Under the pieces are notes generated by a model. The model did no database searches and was not told where the DNA came from. It worked only from the letters and a program-made list of their open reading frames with translations. This document shows positions 1-7,001 of a stretch of 24,985 bases of DNA, in pieces. Location: IMG/VR virus record IMGVR_UViG_3300003691_000049, positions 1-24,985 of that record. One strand, given 5' to 3'. The stretch is from a virus. Position numbers and translations under genes: made by a program. Every line of letters starts with the position of its first letter. Positions within the stretch are counted from its first letter, which is position 1.

Positions 1-1
1 A

Positions 2-277
2 TCTGCTGACCTACGCTCTGCTGACCTAAGCTATACTAACCTAAGCTCTGCTGACCTAAGCTATGCTAACCTAGATTTTAGTTGTATGCCGTTATGGTGT
101 GGAGATTTGGAAGCTAACTATGATGATAAGCAGATAATACAACAACTTTATCACGTCATGTCACATGTAAAAAATTCAAACAACATTAGTGATGGATTAA
201 GGGAAGAGATTTTAACTGATGTCAATTTAAAGTTAGCAAATAAATTTCATAGGATTGCTGAGTGTGGTAAACTATAA
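2..277 (+). CDS. Pentapeptide-repeat protein, C-terminal part (5' end outside window)
   Basis: The frame is open from base 2 and runs to the stop at 275-277. The first 25 codons read as A(D/N)LSx-type pentapeptides (SADLR, SADLS, YTNLS, SADLS, YANLD), the signature of a right-handed quadrilateral beta-helix. A non-repetitive tail follows, starting FSCMPLWCGDLEANYDD and ending in a charged helical segment. Pentapeptide proteins with a 'PLWCG' tail occur in phage and prophage early regions; their role there is unknown to me. An ATG at 86 lies inside the frame but would discard the repeats, so I treat the gene as truncated by the window edge. The next gene starts just after its stop. The family call is secure; function is not. 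Confidence 0.85.
   Translation, partial: SADLRSADLSYTNLSSADLSYANLDFSCMPLWCGDLEANYDDKQIIQQLYHVMSHVKNSNNISDGLREEILTDVNLKLANKFHRIAECGKL
3..77 (+). repeat. Five tandem 15-bp units encoding pentapeptide repeats
   Basis: Units start at 3, 18, 33, 48 and 63 and alternate between CTGCTGACCTAAGCT-like and ATGCTAACCTAAGCT-like forms. The 15-bp period equals five codons, so this is coding repetition within the pentapeptide protein. It probably continues to the left of the window. Confidence 0.9.
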
Positions 278-278
278 C

Positions 279-449
279 ATGATGTGGCACGAAAGATACA
301 AAGCAATGAAGAAAGGGTTAGGGTTAACTAACTCTTCCATTGCTGAGATAACAGGACATACAACTGAAAGTATAAAAGTAATTACTCAACCTAATAAAAA
401 GTTTCCTAGATGGATGAAGTTAGCAGTTGTAATTTATGAAATGAAATAA
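279..449 (+). CDS. Small helix-turn-helix-like phage protein
   Basis: A 56-residue protein. I take the ATG at 279, one base after the upstream stop; an earlier in-frame ATG at 255 would overlap the end of the pentapeptide gene. The middle reads like a helix-turn-helix core (LGLTNSSIAEITGHTTESIK), followed by a basic stretch (PNKKFPRWMK) and a hydrophobic end. Small proteins of this pattern are common in Bacteroidetes phage early regions and may bind DNA. The fold is inferred from the spacing of hydrophobic and small residues. It sits in a co-directional series of small genes. Confidence 0.65.
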   Translation: MMWHERYKAMKKGLGLTNSSIAEITGHTTESIKVITQPNKKFPRWMKLAVVIYEMK

Positions 450-499
450 AGTATTTCATATTGAAATAAGTAGTAATTTAACGTTAAACAAAAACAATT

Positions 500-712
500 A
501 TGGATAATGCTTTAAAATTACAAACATTAAGATGGAGCGTGGATAGTTTGGTTTTTCTTTGTGAATACGAATGTTTTTGTTGGTTAAAACCATGCTTTAA
601 TATACTAAAGGTAAGAATAGGTATAACTAAGTGTTGTGAGTATGATAACGAGTGTAGTCATCACTTAAATGTAAGGGAAAAATCAGAAAACCAAAATAGT
701 AAATTAAACTAA
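500..712 (+). CDS. Hypothetical cysteine-rich small protein
   Basis: A 70-residue ORF preceded by an A-rich leader (AAACAAAAACAATT), the usual look of a start site here. It contains six cysteines (CEYECFCW, KPCF, KCCEYDNEC) in a mixed hydrophobic context and a polar tail. I do not recognise a family and see no catalytic motif or transmembrane segment. Cysteine spacing could suit a small metal-binding fold, but this is speculative. Gene status is supported by the leader, the co-directional neighbours and little overlap with other frames. Confidence 0.5.
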   Translation: MDNALKLQTLRWSVDSLVFLCEYECFCWLKPCFNILKVRIGITKCCEYDNECSHHLNVREKSENQNSKLN

Positions 713-732
713 CCAAAACAAAAACAGATAAG

Positions 733-957
733 ATGAAAGTAATTCCACCAAAAGAAAAAGCACAAGAGTTAATTAATGAAATATGTGTGCATATAGATAA
801 ACACTCTACTAAAGGGGGTATTAGTCATGATGCATGGAATGAAAGATGTAAAACAGTTGCGTTAATTACAGTTGACGAAATACTCTCATTATTCGAACAG
901 AATAAATTTGATAGCCGTTATGAGTATTACCAAGCAGTAAAAAGAGAATTAATGTAA
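733..957 (+). CDS. Conserved-type small phage protein
   Basis: A 74-residue, mainly helical, charged protein. The pattern KEKAQELINEI near the N-terminus, CKTVALITVDEIL in the middle and an EYYQAVKREL end is familiar from a small protein of many Bacteroidetes phages with no assigned role. The start is preceded by AACTAACCAAAA and further A-rich sequence, a leader that recurs near 3282. The stop overlaps the next start (TAATG), so the two genes are probably translationally coupled. Confidence 0.7.
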   Translation: MKVIPPKEKAQELINEICVHIDKHSTKGGISHDAWNERCKTVALITVDEILSLFEQNKFDSRYEYYQAVKRELM

Positions 958-1148
958 TGGAAACAATAATATCCATAACAGTATTCTTTATAGTAATTCT
1001 AGTTATCCGAGTTGATAAGCAGAGTAAAGAACTATCTAAACTAAGATTAAATAATAGAAAACTAACTATGAATGAGGATAAATTAAATAGAGAGATTTAT
1101 TATTATAAGAAACTATCTAAATCAAAATCATTGTTTCATAAAAATTGA
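957..1148 (+). CDS. Small membrane protein with coiled-coil tail
   Basis: A 63-residue protein whose ATG overlaps the previous stop. Residues 4-18 form one hydrophobic membrane segment (IISITVFFIVILVI). The rest is a charged region rich in K, L, N and E that could form a coiled coil. The topology resembles many small phage membrane proteins, including some spanin or holin-associated components, but nothing shows such a role and no other lysis gene is nearby. It is the last gene before the terminase promoter. Confidence 0.6.
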   Translation: METIISITVFFIVILVIRVDKQSKELSKLRLNNRKLTMNEDKLNREIYYYKKLSKSKSLFHKN

Positions 1149-1168
1149 ATTGAGTTTCAAAATATAAC

Positions 1169-1204
1169 AAGACTATCGCATTAATTTGCTTTAGTCTTTT
1201 TTTT
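1169..1204 (+). terminator. Possible intrinsic terminator before the terminase gene
   Basis: AAGACTA (1169-1175) pairs with TAGTCTT (1192-1198) and a T-run follows. The 16-base loop contains the -33 TTTG of the next promoter, so termination and initiation signals overlap. The stem is short and AT-rich, so confidence is moderate. Confidence 0.5.
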
Positions 1205-1213
1205 GTACCTTTG
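1185..1213 (+). promoter_or_regulatory. Bacteroidetes-type promoter for terminase
   Basis: TTTG at 1185-1188 and TACCTTTG at 1206-1213 match the -33 and TAnnTTTG -7 elements with 17 bases between. The terminase ATG begins six bases after the -7 element, so the transcript would be leaderless or nearly so. Confidence 0.75.
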
Positions 1214-1218
1214 TTTCG

Positions 1219-2676
1219 ATGGATATTCAAGAAATAAAAGAGTTAAAGATTGCAAAGGTTAAGATATTAAAGAGTCTTAATTTCTCAACTAGGTATTTTT
1301 TTAAGAATGAGAACGGGCGTAAATTCGTAATGAATTACCACCATGAGTTAATTATAAATATCTTAGAAAGAGTTTTAAGAGGTGAGTTAACTAAGGTTAT
1401 GATAAACCTCGCTCCTCGATATTCAAAAACAGAAATAGCCGTAAAACAGTTTATATCAGACGCTTTAGCTATTAATGCATCTTCTAAATTTATCCATCTT
1501 AGTTATTCTGATGATTTAGCGTTAGATAACTCAGAAGCAATTAAAGACATTGTAACGTCTGATTATTATCAAAAGTTATTTCCAGAAGTGCAAATAAAGA
1601 AAGACTCTAAGAGCAAAAAGAAATGGTACACAACTGCTGGTGGTGGCGTTTATGCTACTAGTGCGAGTGGTCAAGTTACAGGGTTTGGAGCTGGGAAAGT
1701 AGACGACGAAGAAAAAGAAGATTTAAAAGAGTTTTTAAACGATATTGAGAATAAAAAAGAGTTTGGCGGTGCTATTATAATTGATGATCCAATTAAGCCA
1801 GACGACGCAGAAAGTAACACAAAGAGGGACAAGGTTAATAATAAATTCGAATCTACTATTAGAAATAGGGTAAACAGTCGTAAAACCCCTATAATTATCA
1901 TAATGCAAAGGTTGCATGATGAAGATTTATGCGGTTATCTATTAGACTTAGAAGGGGATAAAAAAGACGGTGGGGAATGGGAGGTGTTAAGTTTACCATG
2001 CATCACTGAAGATGGTGAGGCGTTATGGGAATTTAAACACACTATTGAGGAGTTGTACAAACTTAAAAGATTAAATGAAGATGTATTCATGAAACAATAC
2101 ATGCAAGACCCTCAAAGTCCTAAAGGTTTATTCTTAACTAGGAATAATTTAAACTATTTTGATACTATTAATGAAGGGTTAGAATATACTAAATTAGGGT
2201 TTATTGATACTGCTGATGAGGGTACTGACTTTATGGCTTTTGGTGTGTTTTATATCATTGCTGGTAAAGTATATTTAGTAGAGTGTTTATACAGTCAGGA
2301 AAGCGCAACAAGGTTAGAAGATAGGATAGTTTCTATTATTGATAAGCATGGATTACATGAAACATGGATTGAAACTAATCAACATGGTTCAGTTTTTATT
2401 AATAACCTACAATTAAAAACAACTCATCCAATACGACCAAAAAAACATACAATCTCTAAAATGAAAAGAATGTTGGAACAATCTTCTACTATTGAAGATC
2501 ATTTCCAATTTATGAAGGAAAGGGATGTTGAATATAGTAATATGTTTACACATGCAACAAGGGTTACTAAGTCAGGTGGAAGTAATCAAAAAGATGATGG
2601 TTTAGATATGATGTCATTTGCAGCTTATGTTATCCGAGCAAGATACTCAGAGTTATTAAATGATAGTTTAGAATGA
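1219..2676 (+). CDS. terL: Terminase large subunit (ATPase-nuclease)
   Basis: A 485-residue protein that would cut concatemeric DNA and drive it through the portal into the prohead. The ATPase half shows a Walker A-like APRYSKTE at residues 65-72, Walker B IIIDDP near 186-191 followed by DDAES, and a coupling motif MQRLHDEDLCGY near 229-240. The C-terminal half starts an RNase H-like nuclease at DTADEGTDF (330-338), and acidic residues recur in DDGLDMMSF near the end. Length and domain order are normal. No small-subunit gene is obvious upstream; it may lie outside the window or be one of the unassigned small genes. The start follows directly from the promoter. Confidence 0.95.
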   Translation: MDIQEIKELKIAKVKILKSLNFSTRYFFKNENGRKFVMNYHHELIINILERVLRGELTKVMINLAPRYSKTEIAVKQFISDALAINASSKFIHLSYSDDLALDNSEAIKDIVTSDYYQKLFPEVQIKKDSKSKKKWYTTAGGGVYATSASGQVTGFGAGKVDDEEKEDLKEFLNDIENKKEFGGAIIIDDPIKPDDAESNTKRDKVNNKFESTIRNRVNSRKTPIIIIMQRLHDEDLCGYLLDLEGDKKDGGEWEVLSLPCITEDGEALWEFKHTIEELYKLKRLNEDVFMKQYMQDPQSPKGLFLTRNNLNYFDTINEGLEYTKLGFIDTADEGTDFMAFGVFYIIAGKVYLVECLYSQESATRLEDRIVSIIDKHGLHETWIETNQHGSVFINNLQLKTTHPIRPKKHTISKMKRMLEQSSTIEDHFQFMKERDVEYSNMFTHATRVTKSGGSNQKDDGLDMMSFAAYVIRARYSELLNDSLE

Positions 2677-2703
2677 GTCTTAATTAAATTATTTGTATAT
2701 TTG
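2668..2703 (+). promoter_or_regulatory. Promoter for the secreted-protein gene
   Basis: TATATTTG at 2696-2703 matches TAnnTTTG. The upstream -33 region is less clear (TTTAG at 2668, inside the terminase end). The resulting leader of roughly 45 bases is A/T-rich and ends at the ATG at 2752. This gives the downstream gene its own transcription unit. Confidence 0.6.
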
Positions 2704-2751
2704 TAGTTCAATAGTAATTAATAACGTTTAATTAAACTAATTATTAACATT

Positions 2752-3162
2752 ATGAAAAGATTAATTTATCTTTTAACATTGATTCTTATGACTTTCGTAG
2801 CTAATGCTTTCGATCCTCCTGATCTAAGTAAACAACTACTAAATAATAATGAAACAATTCAATTGCTTGGAGATTTTACAGTAGATGTAGAATCACAAAT
2901 TATGAATACTGAAATTCAGTATTTAATCAATAGTTCAGAATTACAAGCTTATGAGTTACAGTTACCTTCTGATATTGATAACCAAAATATTAACTTGCTT
3001 AAAATTGAAGAGGATCTATTAAGAGTACAGGTTGAACCCGAAAGTAATACTATGATTAATAATACTACTATAAGCGGAAATTATTATGATCTGATTAATT
3101 GGCGTAGAGCTAGAGAAGGAATCTGGAGTAATAGAAGTACAGATTATAATTATACTACATAG
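2752..3162 (+). CDS. Secreted or periplasmic small protein, probable moron
   Basis: A 136-residue protein with a textbook signal peptide: MKRL, a hydrophobic core (IYLLTLILMTFV) and a signal peptidase I site after ANA at about residue 19. The mature part is acidic, rich in N, Q and L, with no cysteine and no recognised motif; the C-terminus is aromatic and arginine-containing (NYYDLINWRRAREGIW). It has its own promoter and a strong terminator between terminase and portal, the usual layout of a lysogenic-conversion or 'moron' gene. An exported phage protein could alter the host envelope, for example in superinfection exclusion. That role is inference; no homologue was recognised. Confidence 0.75.
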   Translation: MKRLIYLLTLILMTFVANAFDPPDLSKQLLNNNETIQLLGDFTVDVESQIMNTEIQYLINSSELQAYELQLPSDIDNQNINLLKIEEDLLRVQVEPESNTMINNTTISGNYYDLINWRRAREGIWSNRSTDYNYTT

Positions 3163-3184
3163 AAACAATTATAAGATATAAAAA

Positions 3185-3217
3185 ATGCATTTGATTTAGT
3201 TCAAATGCATTTTTTTT
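3185..3217 (+). terminator. Strong intrinsic terminator
   Basis: ATGCATTTGA (3185-3194) pairs perfectly with TCAAATGCAT (3201-3210) across a six-base loop, followed by seven T's. It closes the secreted-protein transcription unit. Confidence 0.9.
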
Positions 3218-3238
3218 GTTTACTAATCCTTATTTATA

Positions 3239-3269
3239 TTGTTTCTTAATACTAATAGAATTACATTTG
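3239..3269 (+). promoter_or_regulatory. Promoter for the candidate non-coding RNA
   Basis: TTG at 3239-3241 and TACATTTG at 3262-3269 fit the -33/-7 pattern with about 20 bases between. No gene starts before the terminator at 3375-3403. Confidence 0.6.
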
Positions 3270-3275
3270 TTATTC

Positions 3276-3403
3276 AATTTTAACTAACCAAAAATAAATA
3301 AGATGATATAGAAAACTAAACCATACTCAGATTATGGTAATCCCTTAAAAGAGGGTAATGTCGAAAACGTAAAGAATCCTGTAACTTAGTTATGGGATTT
3401 TTT
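3276..3403 (+). ncRNA. Candidate structured small RNA between moron and portal
   Basis: A promoter (3239-3269) and a terminator (3375-3403) bracket about 130 bases with no usable ORF. The predicted transcript has CCATA/TATGG around 3330-3346, CCCTT/GAGGG around 3353-3366 and then the terminator stem. Upstream is the leader AACTAACCAAAAATAAATAA ending in AAGATG, the same style that precedes the gene at 733, yet this ATG is followed by ATA and TAG, so only a two-codon ORF is possible. It may be a regulatory or virion-associated RNA, or the remains of a lost gene's leader. No Rfam family was recognised. Confidence 0.45.
3375..3403 (+). terminator. Intrinsic terminator
   Basis: Eleven paired bases, with two G-U wobbles, between 3375-3385 and 3389-3399 around a TTA loop, followed by a T-run. 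It ends the candidate RNA upstream of the portal promoter. Confidence 0.85.
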
Positions 3404-3416
3404 ATCCCTAATTATC

Positions 3417-3452
3417 TTATTCATAATCATTCTAAATAAATTCGTATCTTTG
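3417..3452 (+). promoter_or_regulatory. Phage promoter with conserved palindromic upstream box (portal)
   Basis: TATCTTTG at 3445-3452 is preceded by a near-palindromic box containing CATAATCATTCTAAATAA. Similar boxes occur before the genes at 6050, 10492 and 24078. The portal ATG lies 22 bases downstream of the -7 element. Confidence 0.75.
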
Positions 3453-3473
3453 TACGGATAATAATTCTTTGAT

Positions 3474-4856
3474 ATGAAATTAAAAGATATAGCGCTTAAA
3501 TATATAGCTGATAAAGTAATTAAATCTACCCAATCTTCAGGAGGTTATAATCCTAGAATAGCCTCATATGGTTCGGTTAATGCTTCGTGGTTAGATTTAA
3601 CAACTAATGAAAGGGTATTGCAGGCTGAAAGCAATCCAGCATTAAGGGCTGTTTTAGATGTATTGGCTGATGCTGAAGCTGATGCAATATTCAAGATTAT
3701 AGATTTAAAAACAGGTGAATACGTAAGTGATGAAGATGCTGAAAAAAATCCAAATTACAAGAAAGCTTTAGATTTATACAGAAAACCAAACTCAATTGAA
3801 TCGGGGAAAAACTTCATACGTCAAAATTCAAAGATGTTCAATGTTTGGGGGTATGCTTTTGTAATGTCATTAAGTAATGGGTTTGGTAAATTCAATTATA
3901 AGAATGTAGAAACATTAAATGTACTATTTTCTGAGGGTGTGAAAATAACATTAAATAATAATAGTAGATTATCAGCAACCGAAAAGGGTGAGTTAATTAA
4001 AAATATTGAGTATTCTGAAACTATAAGAAGTCGAACAACTACTTTAAAAGATGTTGATCTTAAAGATTTATTAATATTATCAAATGCGAGTATCCTTCAA
4101 AGAGCTTATCCATTAGGAACATCTAAATTAACTGCATTAACAGAGCCGTTAACTAATATAAAATTAGCTTATGAGACTATTAACAAGATATTACAATCAA
4201 GAGGTATAGAAATCGTAATAAGTCCAGAGACAGGCGCAGGATCAGAACTACAAGCTAAATTACAGAAAACAGATCGAGAAAGTTTACAAAAGAATTTAAG
4301 TGTTTATGGTAGGTTAAAAGACCAAATAAATACATTTATTAGTGATACTCCTGTCAAAGTAACTAAAATCAGTCAGAAAATGGCAGATTTAATGCTATAC
4401 CCTATCATAATGAATGATCTTATTGTAATTGGAAACGCTTATGGTATACCTCCTTCAATGCTAAGGATATCAGAATCAGGAGCAACATTTAACAACCAAG
4501 AAACAGACGAAAAGAGATTTTATCAAGATACGGTAATTACTAACATGAATGAACGTTATCAGTCATATAGTAATTGGTTAGGATTCCGAGAAGATGGATT
4601 TGATGTAGTTCCAACATTTGACCATTTACCATTCTTACAAGCTGATAAAAAACTAGAAGCCGAAGTAAATAGTAAGAAAATTGATAGTATGCTTAAATTA
4701 TTCATGAAAAACTTAATCACTCAAAACCAAGTATTAAACGCTGTAGGGATGCCTGAAATATCAAATGGTAATAGATTCATGTATCAGTTAGGCGAAAAAG
4801 AATTAGTAGGGTTAGTAAATGTTAGTAATAATTTAAATACTGAGAACAATGAGTAA
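3474..4856 (+). CDS. Phage portal protein
   Basis: A 460-residue protein with the look of HK97-type portals. It has an early LYRKPNSIESGKNFIRQNSK segment, a mid-region FVMSLSNGFGKF and the diagnostic late motif GIPPSMLRISESGATFNNQE around 320-345, followed by a helical segment (FYQDTVITNMNERYQSY). It would form the dodecameric ring at one capsid vertex through which DNA passes. Length is normal. It follows terminase apart from the moron/RNA insertion, and its last codons overlap the next gene by eight bases, suggesting coupled translation. Confidence 0.9.
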   Translation: MKLKDIALKYIADKVIKSTQSSGGYNPRIASYGSVNASWLDLTTNERVLQAESNPALRAVLDVLADAEADAIFKIIDLKTGEYVSDEDAEKNPNYKKALDLYRKPNSIESGKNFIRQNSKMFNVWGYAFVMSLSNGFGKFNYKNVETLNVLFSEGVKITLNNNSRLSATEKGELIKNIEYSETIRSRTTTLKDVDLKDLLILSNASILQRAYPLGTSKLTALTEPLTNIKLAYETINKILQSRGIEIVISPETGAGSELQAKLQKTDRESLQKNLSVYGRLKDQINTFISDTPVKVTKISQKMADLMLYPIIMNDLIVIGNAYGIPPSMLRISESGATFNNQETDEKRFYQDTVITNMNERYQSYSNWLGFREDGFDVVPTFDHLPFLQADKKLEAEVNSKKIDSMLKLFMKNLITQNQVLNAVGMPEISNGNRFMYQLGEKELVGLVNVSNNLNTENNE

Positions 4857-5868
4857 TGTTAAGTTTTATAAGGATAATGCTGGGTTGTGGTTCTATACGA
4901 CAGGTCGAAATGAAGCATTAATAAACGCCCCATCTGGAGGTTATAGGAAATTAGTAGACGGAACTAAAATAAGAATTGAAGGTAAAAACAATTACTTTAA
5001 TATGTTTCAGATTGAAAATGGATATATTGAAGTAACTGATATTCAGAAATCAAGTATTACTGATGATAATTATGCTACAATTGAAGAGTTTGAGTCTAAT
5101 ACTTGTGAGTTTTTTAAGAATTCAGTTAATAGTTCTAATTCTTATGATGATGATATAGCGTTAGGTAGATATTCTAATATTGATAGATTATTTAAATTTG
5201 GTAGACATCCTGGAGTTGGAGCAACTGAAGAAGTCGTTTGGGACGGCCAAGGTAACTATACGTTTTTAGAAGCTGCTGAAACTATGGATATAGCATCTAC
5301 ATCTATAAATGATACATTATTAGGTACAGGAGCTCGTACGTTGTTAGTTTCTGGATTAGATGCTAATTATGATGAGATTACAGAAGTATTAGATTTAGAT
5401 GGAACTAATACCATTACAACAACTTTAGAATATTTAAGAGTATTCAGATCGGTTGTATTAACATCAGGAACAAACACACCTATAGGGGATAGTAATTTAG
5501 GTGATATTACAATAACAGGATCTACAACAGCAACATTACAAGCTAAATTATTAATAGGAAACGGTCAAACGTTAATGTGTGTTTATACAGTACCTAGAGG
5601 TTTCACCGCTTTAATAACGGGGTTAAGCTTCAGTGTTCCAGAAGGAAAAAGCGCATTAGTAAAAGCTAAAGCAAGAAACGGGGCAACTCCTCCAGCTAGT
5701 TTTAGTGTTAAATATACTTTAGATATATTTGAACAAACTACAAATCCTATTCTTCAAACACCTTTTCCTTTGCTTGAAATGACTGATATTGTTATCACTT
5801 GTCAAAGTACTGCTGTTGGTACGGCTATAAGTGCAAGTTTTGGAGCTAGATTATATAAAAATATGTAA
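4849..5868 (+). CDS. Virion protein of unknown role (beta-rich)
   Basis: A 339-residue protein starting inside the end of the portal gene. The N-terminal 90 residues look like a separate small domain. The rest is beta-rich and T/S/G-rich, with LLVSGLDANYDEITEVLDLDGT, in which a value is followed by an 'event' and an outcome term, and later LMCVYTVPRGFTALITG. I recognise this arrangement from structural proteins of marine and environmental phages, where it is an unassigned virion or head-associated protein. No enzyme motif is visible. The gene ends at a promoter/terminator pair, closing the portal sub-operon. Confidence 0.65.
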   Translation: MSNVKFYKDNAGLWFYTTGRNEALINAPSGGYRKLVDGTKIRIEGKNNYFNMFQIENGYIEVTDIQKSSITDDNYATIEEFESNTCEFFKNSVNSSNSYDDDIALGRYSNIDRLFKFGRHPGVGATEEVVWDGQGNYTFLEAAETMDIASTSINDTLLGTGARTLLVSGLDANYDEITEVLDLDGTNTITTTLEYLRVFRSVVLTSGTNTPIGDSNLGDITITGSTTATLQAKLLIGNGQTLMCVYTVPRGFTALITGLSFSVPEGKSALVKAKARNGATPPASFSVKYTLDIFEQTTNPILQTPFPLLEMTDIVITCQSTAVGTAISASFGARLYKNM

Positions 5869-5895
5869 TTTGATCCAATAATTTTTGTATATTTG
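5869..5895 (+). promoter_or_regulatory. Promoter-like sequence just upstream of a terminator
   Basis: TTTG at 5869-5872 and TATATTTG at 5888-5895, spaced 15 bases, fit the promoter pattern slightly tightly. Only about 60 bases separate it from the terminator, so any product is a very short RNA. Confidence 0.45.
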
Positions 5896-5953
5896 CTGTA
5901 GTAAAATATTTGTCTCTGTTTTTATTCTTGGTTTTTCATCTTAGTTTTTGTTT

Positions 5954-5985
5954 AAGCCCCTCGATTAATTTCGTGGGGCTTTTTA
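5954..5985 (+). terminator. Strong intrinsic terminator
   Basis: AAGCCCC at 5954-5960 pairs with GGGGCTT near 5975-5981, the inner CGA/TCG extends the stem, and a T-run follows. It ends the portal/virion-protein transcription unit. Confidence 0.9.
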
Positions 5986-5997
5986 TTCATTAAAACC

Positions 5998-6033
5998 TTA
6001 TTTAGAATCATTAAAAATAATTTTGTACCTTTG
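5998..6033 (+). promoter_or_regulatory. Phage promoter with conserved box (fibre operon)
   Basis: The box TTATTTAGAATCATTAAAAA begins at 5998 and TACCTTTG lies at 6026-6033, 28 bases later, the same spacing as upstream of 3474 and 10492. It fixes the start of the next gene at 6050, because the earlier ATG at 6023 lies upstream of the transcription start. Confidence 0.8.
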
Positions 6034-6049
6034 TTGCATATATAAAAAT

Positions 6050-7000
6050 ATGTCTAAGATACCTATAGGAATAAGTCAGTATAATATAAATCTACCTTCT
6101 AGGATGGGTAGTATTATAATTACGAATACTTCTGAGAAATTTACAGCGGAAACTATTGAGTCATTCGAATCATGGACAACTAAAATTCAAGATGATAATA
6201 ATATTTACATTCCTGCTGGCATTGTAGATTATGAAGTAACAACCGATGATTCAACTATAAATACATCTGGTAAAGGTAAAAAGTACTATCAAAAGAGTTC
6301 GTTTGCTTCAATGAGTGCATCCTTGGAATCTAACAATTGTGATCATAATACAGCTATTCAGAAATTAAACACAAACATTTATAGGCTATTACTCGTATTA
6401 GAGGATGGTTCTATTTATGGTAGTGTGAATAGTAAAGGTGAACATGTAGGTTTTCTATGTGAAATTACAGCCGTTAGCGGTGGTATTCCTTTAGTTGGTG
6501 AAACTCATGAAGATTATCAAATATATGTTAATTTCAAAAGTATAGAAGAATTTGAAAATGTATTTACTCAATGTGTTACTTTCTCATCACGAGAATTAGC
6601 AGAATTAATGCCTATTGGTGTAACGATTAAATGTAATTCTAATTACTTCTTATTCGAGGATTATAGCGTATTTAAGGCGTTTATCCCTTGCATAGTTCAG
6701 ATGGAAGAAATACAACCTTCAGACATTGAAATAGTATCTAATTTCTTACAATCAGGTCAAAATTTAGTAATTACTATTGTTACTTATAATGAAAATACTA
6801 AGTTCTTAGAGTTGGTTGCTGAAGATGCTTTAGGGGATATTTTACAAGAAGGTGACATATTTATAATAAAAATTAAATCAAGTGAATATAGAAGTGATCA
6901 ATTTACGGTAATAGTTAAGAACTCATCCTTTGGAGGTTCTTTTTCTAACGATTTCAGTAATGATTTAAATATAGGATTTCAAAATATAACAACTTGTTAA
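6050..7000 (+). CDS. Virion protein, paralogue 1 of 3
   Basis: A 316-residue protein; I use the ATG of MSKIPIG because the promoter excludes the upstream one. It is clearly related to the products of 14700-15641 and 15667-16572. Shared features in order are IIIT near the start, YIPAG-x-YE-x-TTDD, TSGKGKKYY, a LESNNCD segment, FLCEIT, a YQIYVNFK strand, LAELMPIG and a C-terminal beta domain with LQEGDIFIIKIKSSEY. Such a protein could be a tail-tube, decoration or baseplate-type component. It sits directly upstream of the long fibre-like gene, with a one-base gap. The function is inferred from position only. Confidence 0.7.
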   Translation: MSKIPIGISQYNINLPSRMGSIIITNTSEKFTAETIESFESWTTKIQDDNNIYIPAGIVDYEVTTDDSTINTSGKGKKYYQKSSFASMSASLESNNCDHNTAIQKLNTNIYRLLLVLEDGSIYGSVNSKGEHVGFLCEITAVSGGIPLVGETHEDYQIYVNFKSIEEFENVFTQCVTFSSRELAELMPIGVTIKCNSNYFLFEDYSVFKAFIPCIVQMEEIQPSDIEIVSNFLQSGQNLVITIVTYNENTKFLELVAEDALGDILQEGDIFIIKIKSSEYRSDQFTVIVKNSSFGGSFSNDFSNDLNIGFQNITTC

Positions 7001-7001
7001 A

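Noticed and set aside
3303-3311. Two-codon ORF after a good leader (ATG ATA TAG)
   Set aside because: Not annotated as a gene; it is described with the candidate RNA instead.
6023-6052. Longer start (ATG at 6023) for the first paralogue
   Set aside because: It overlaps the -7 element at 6026-6033, upstream of the expected transcription start; the ATG at 6050 aligns with the paralogues.
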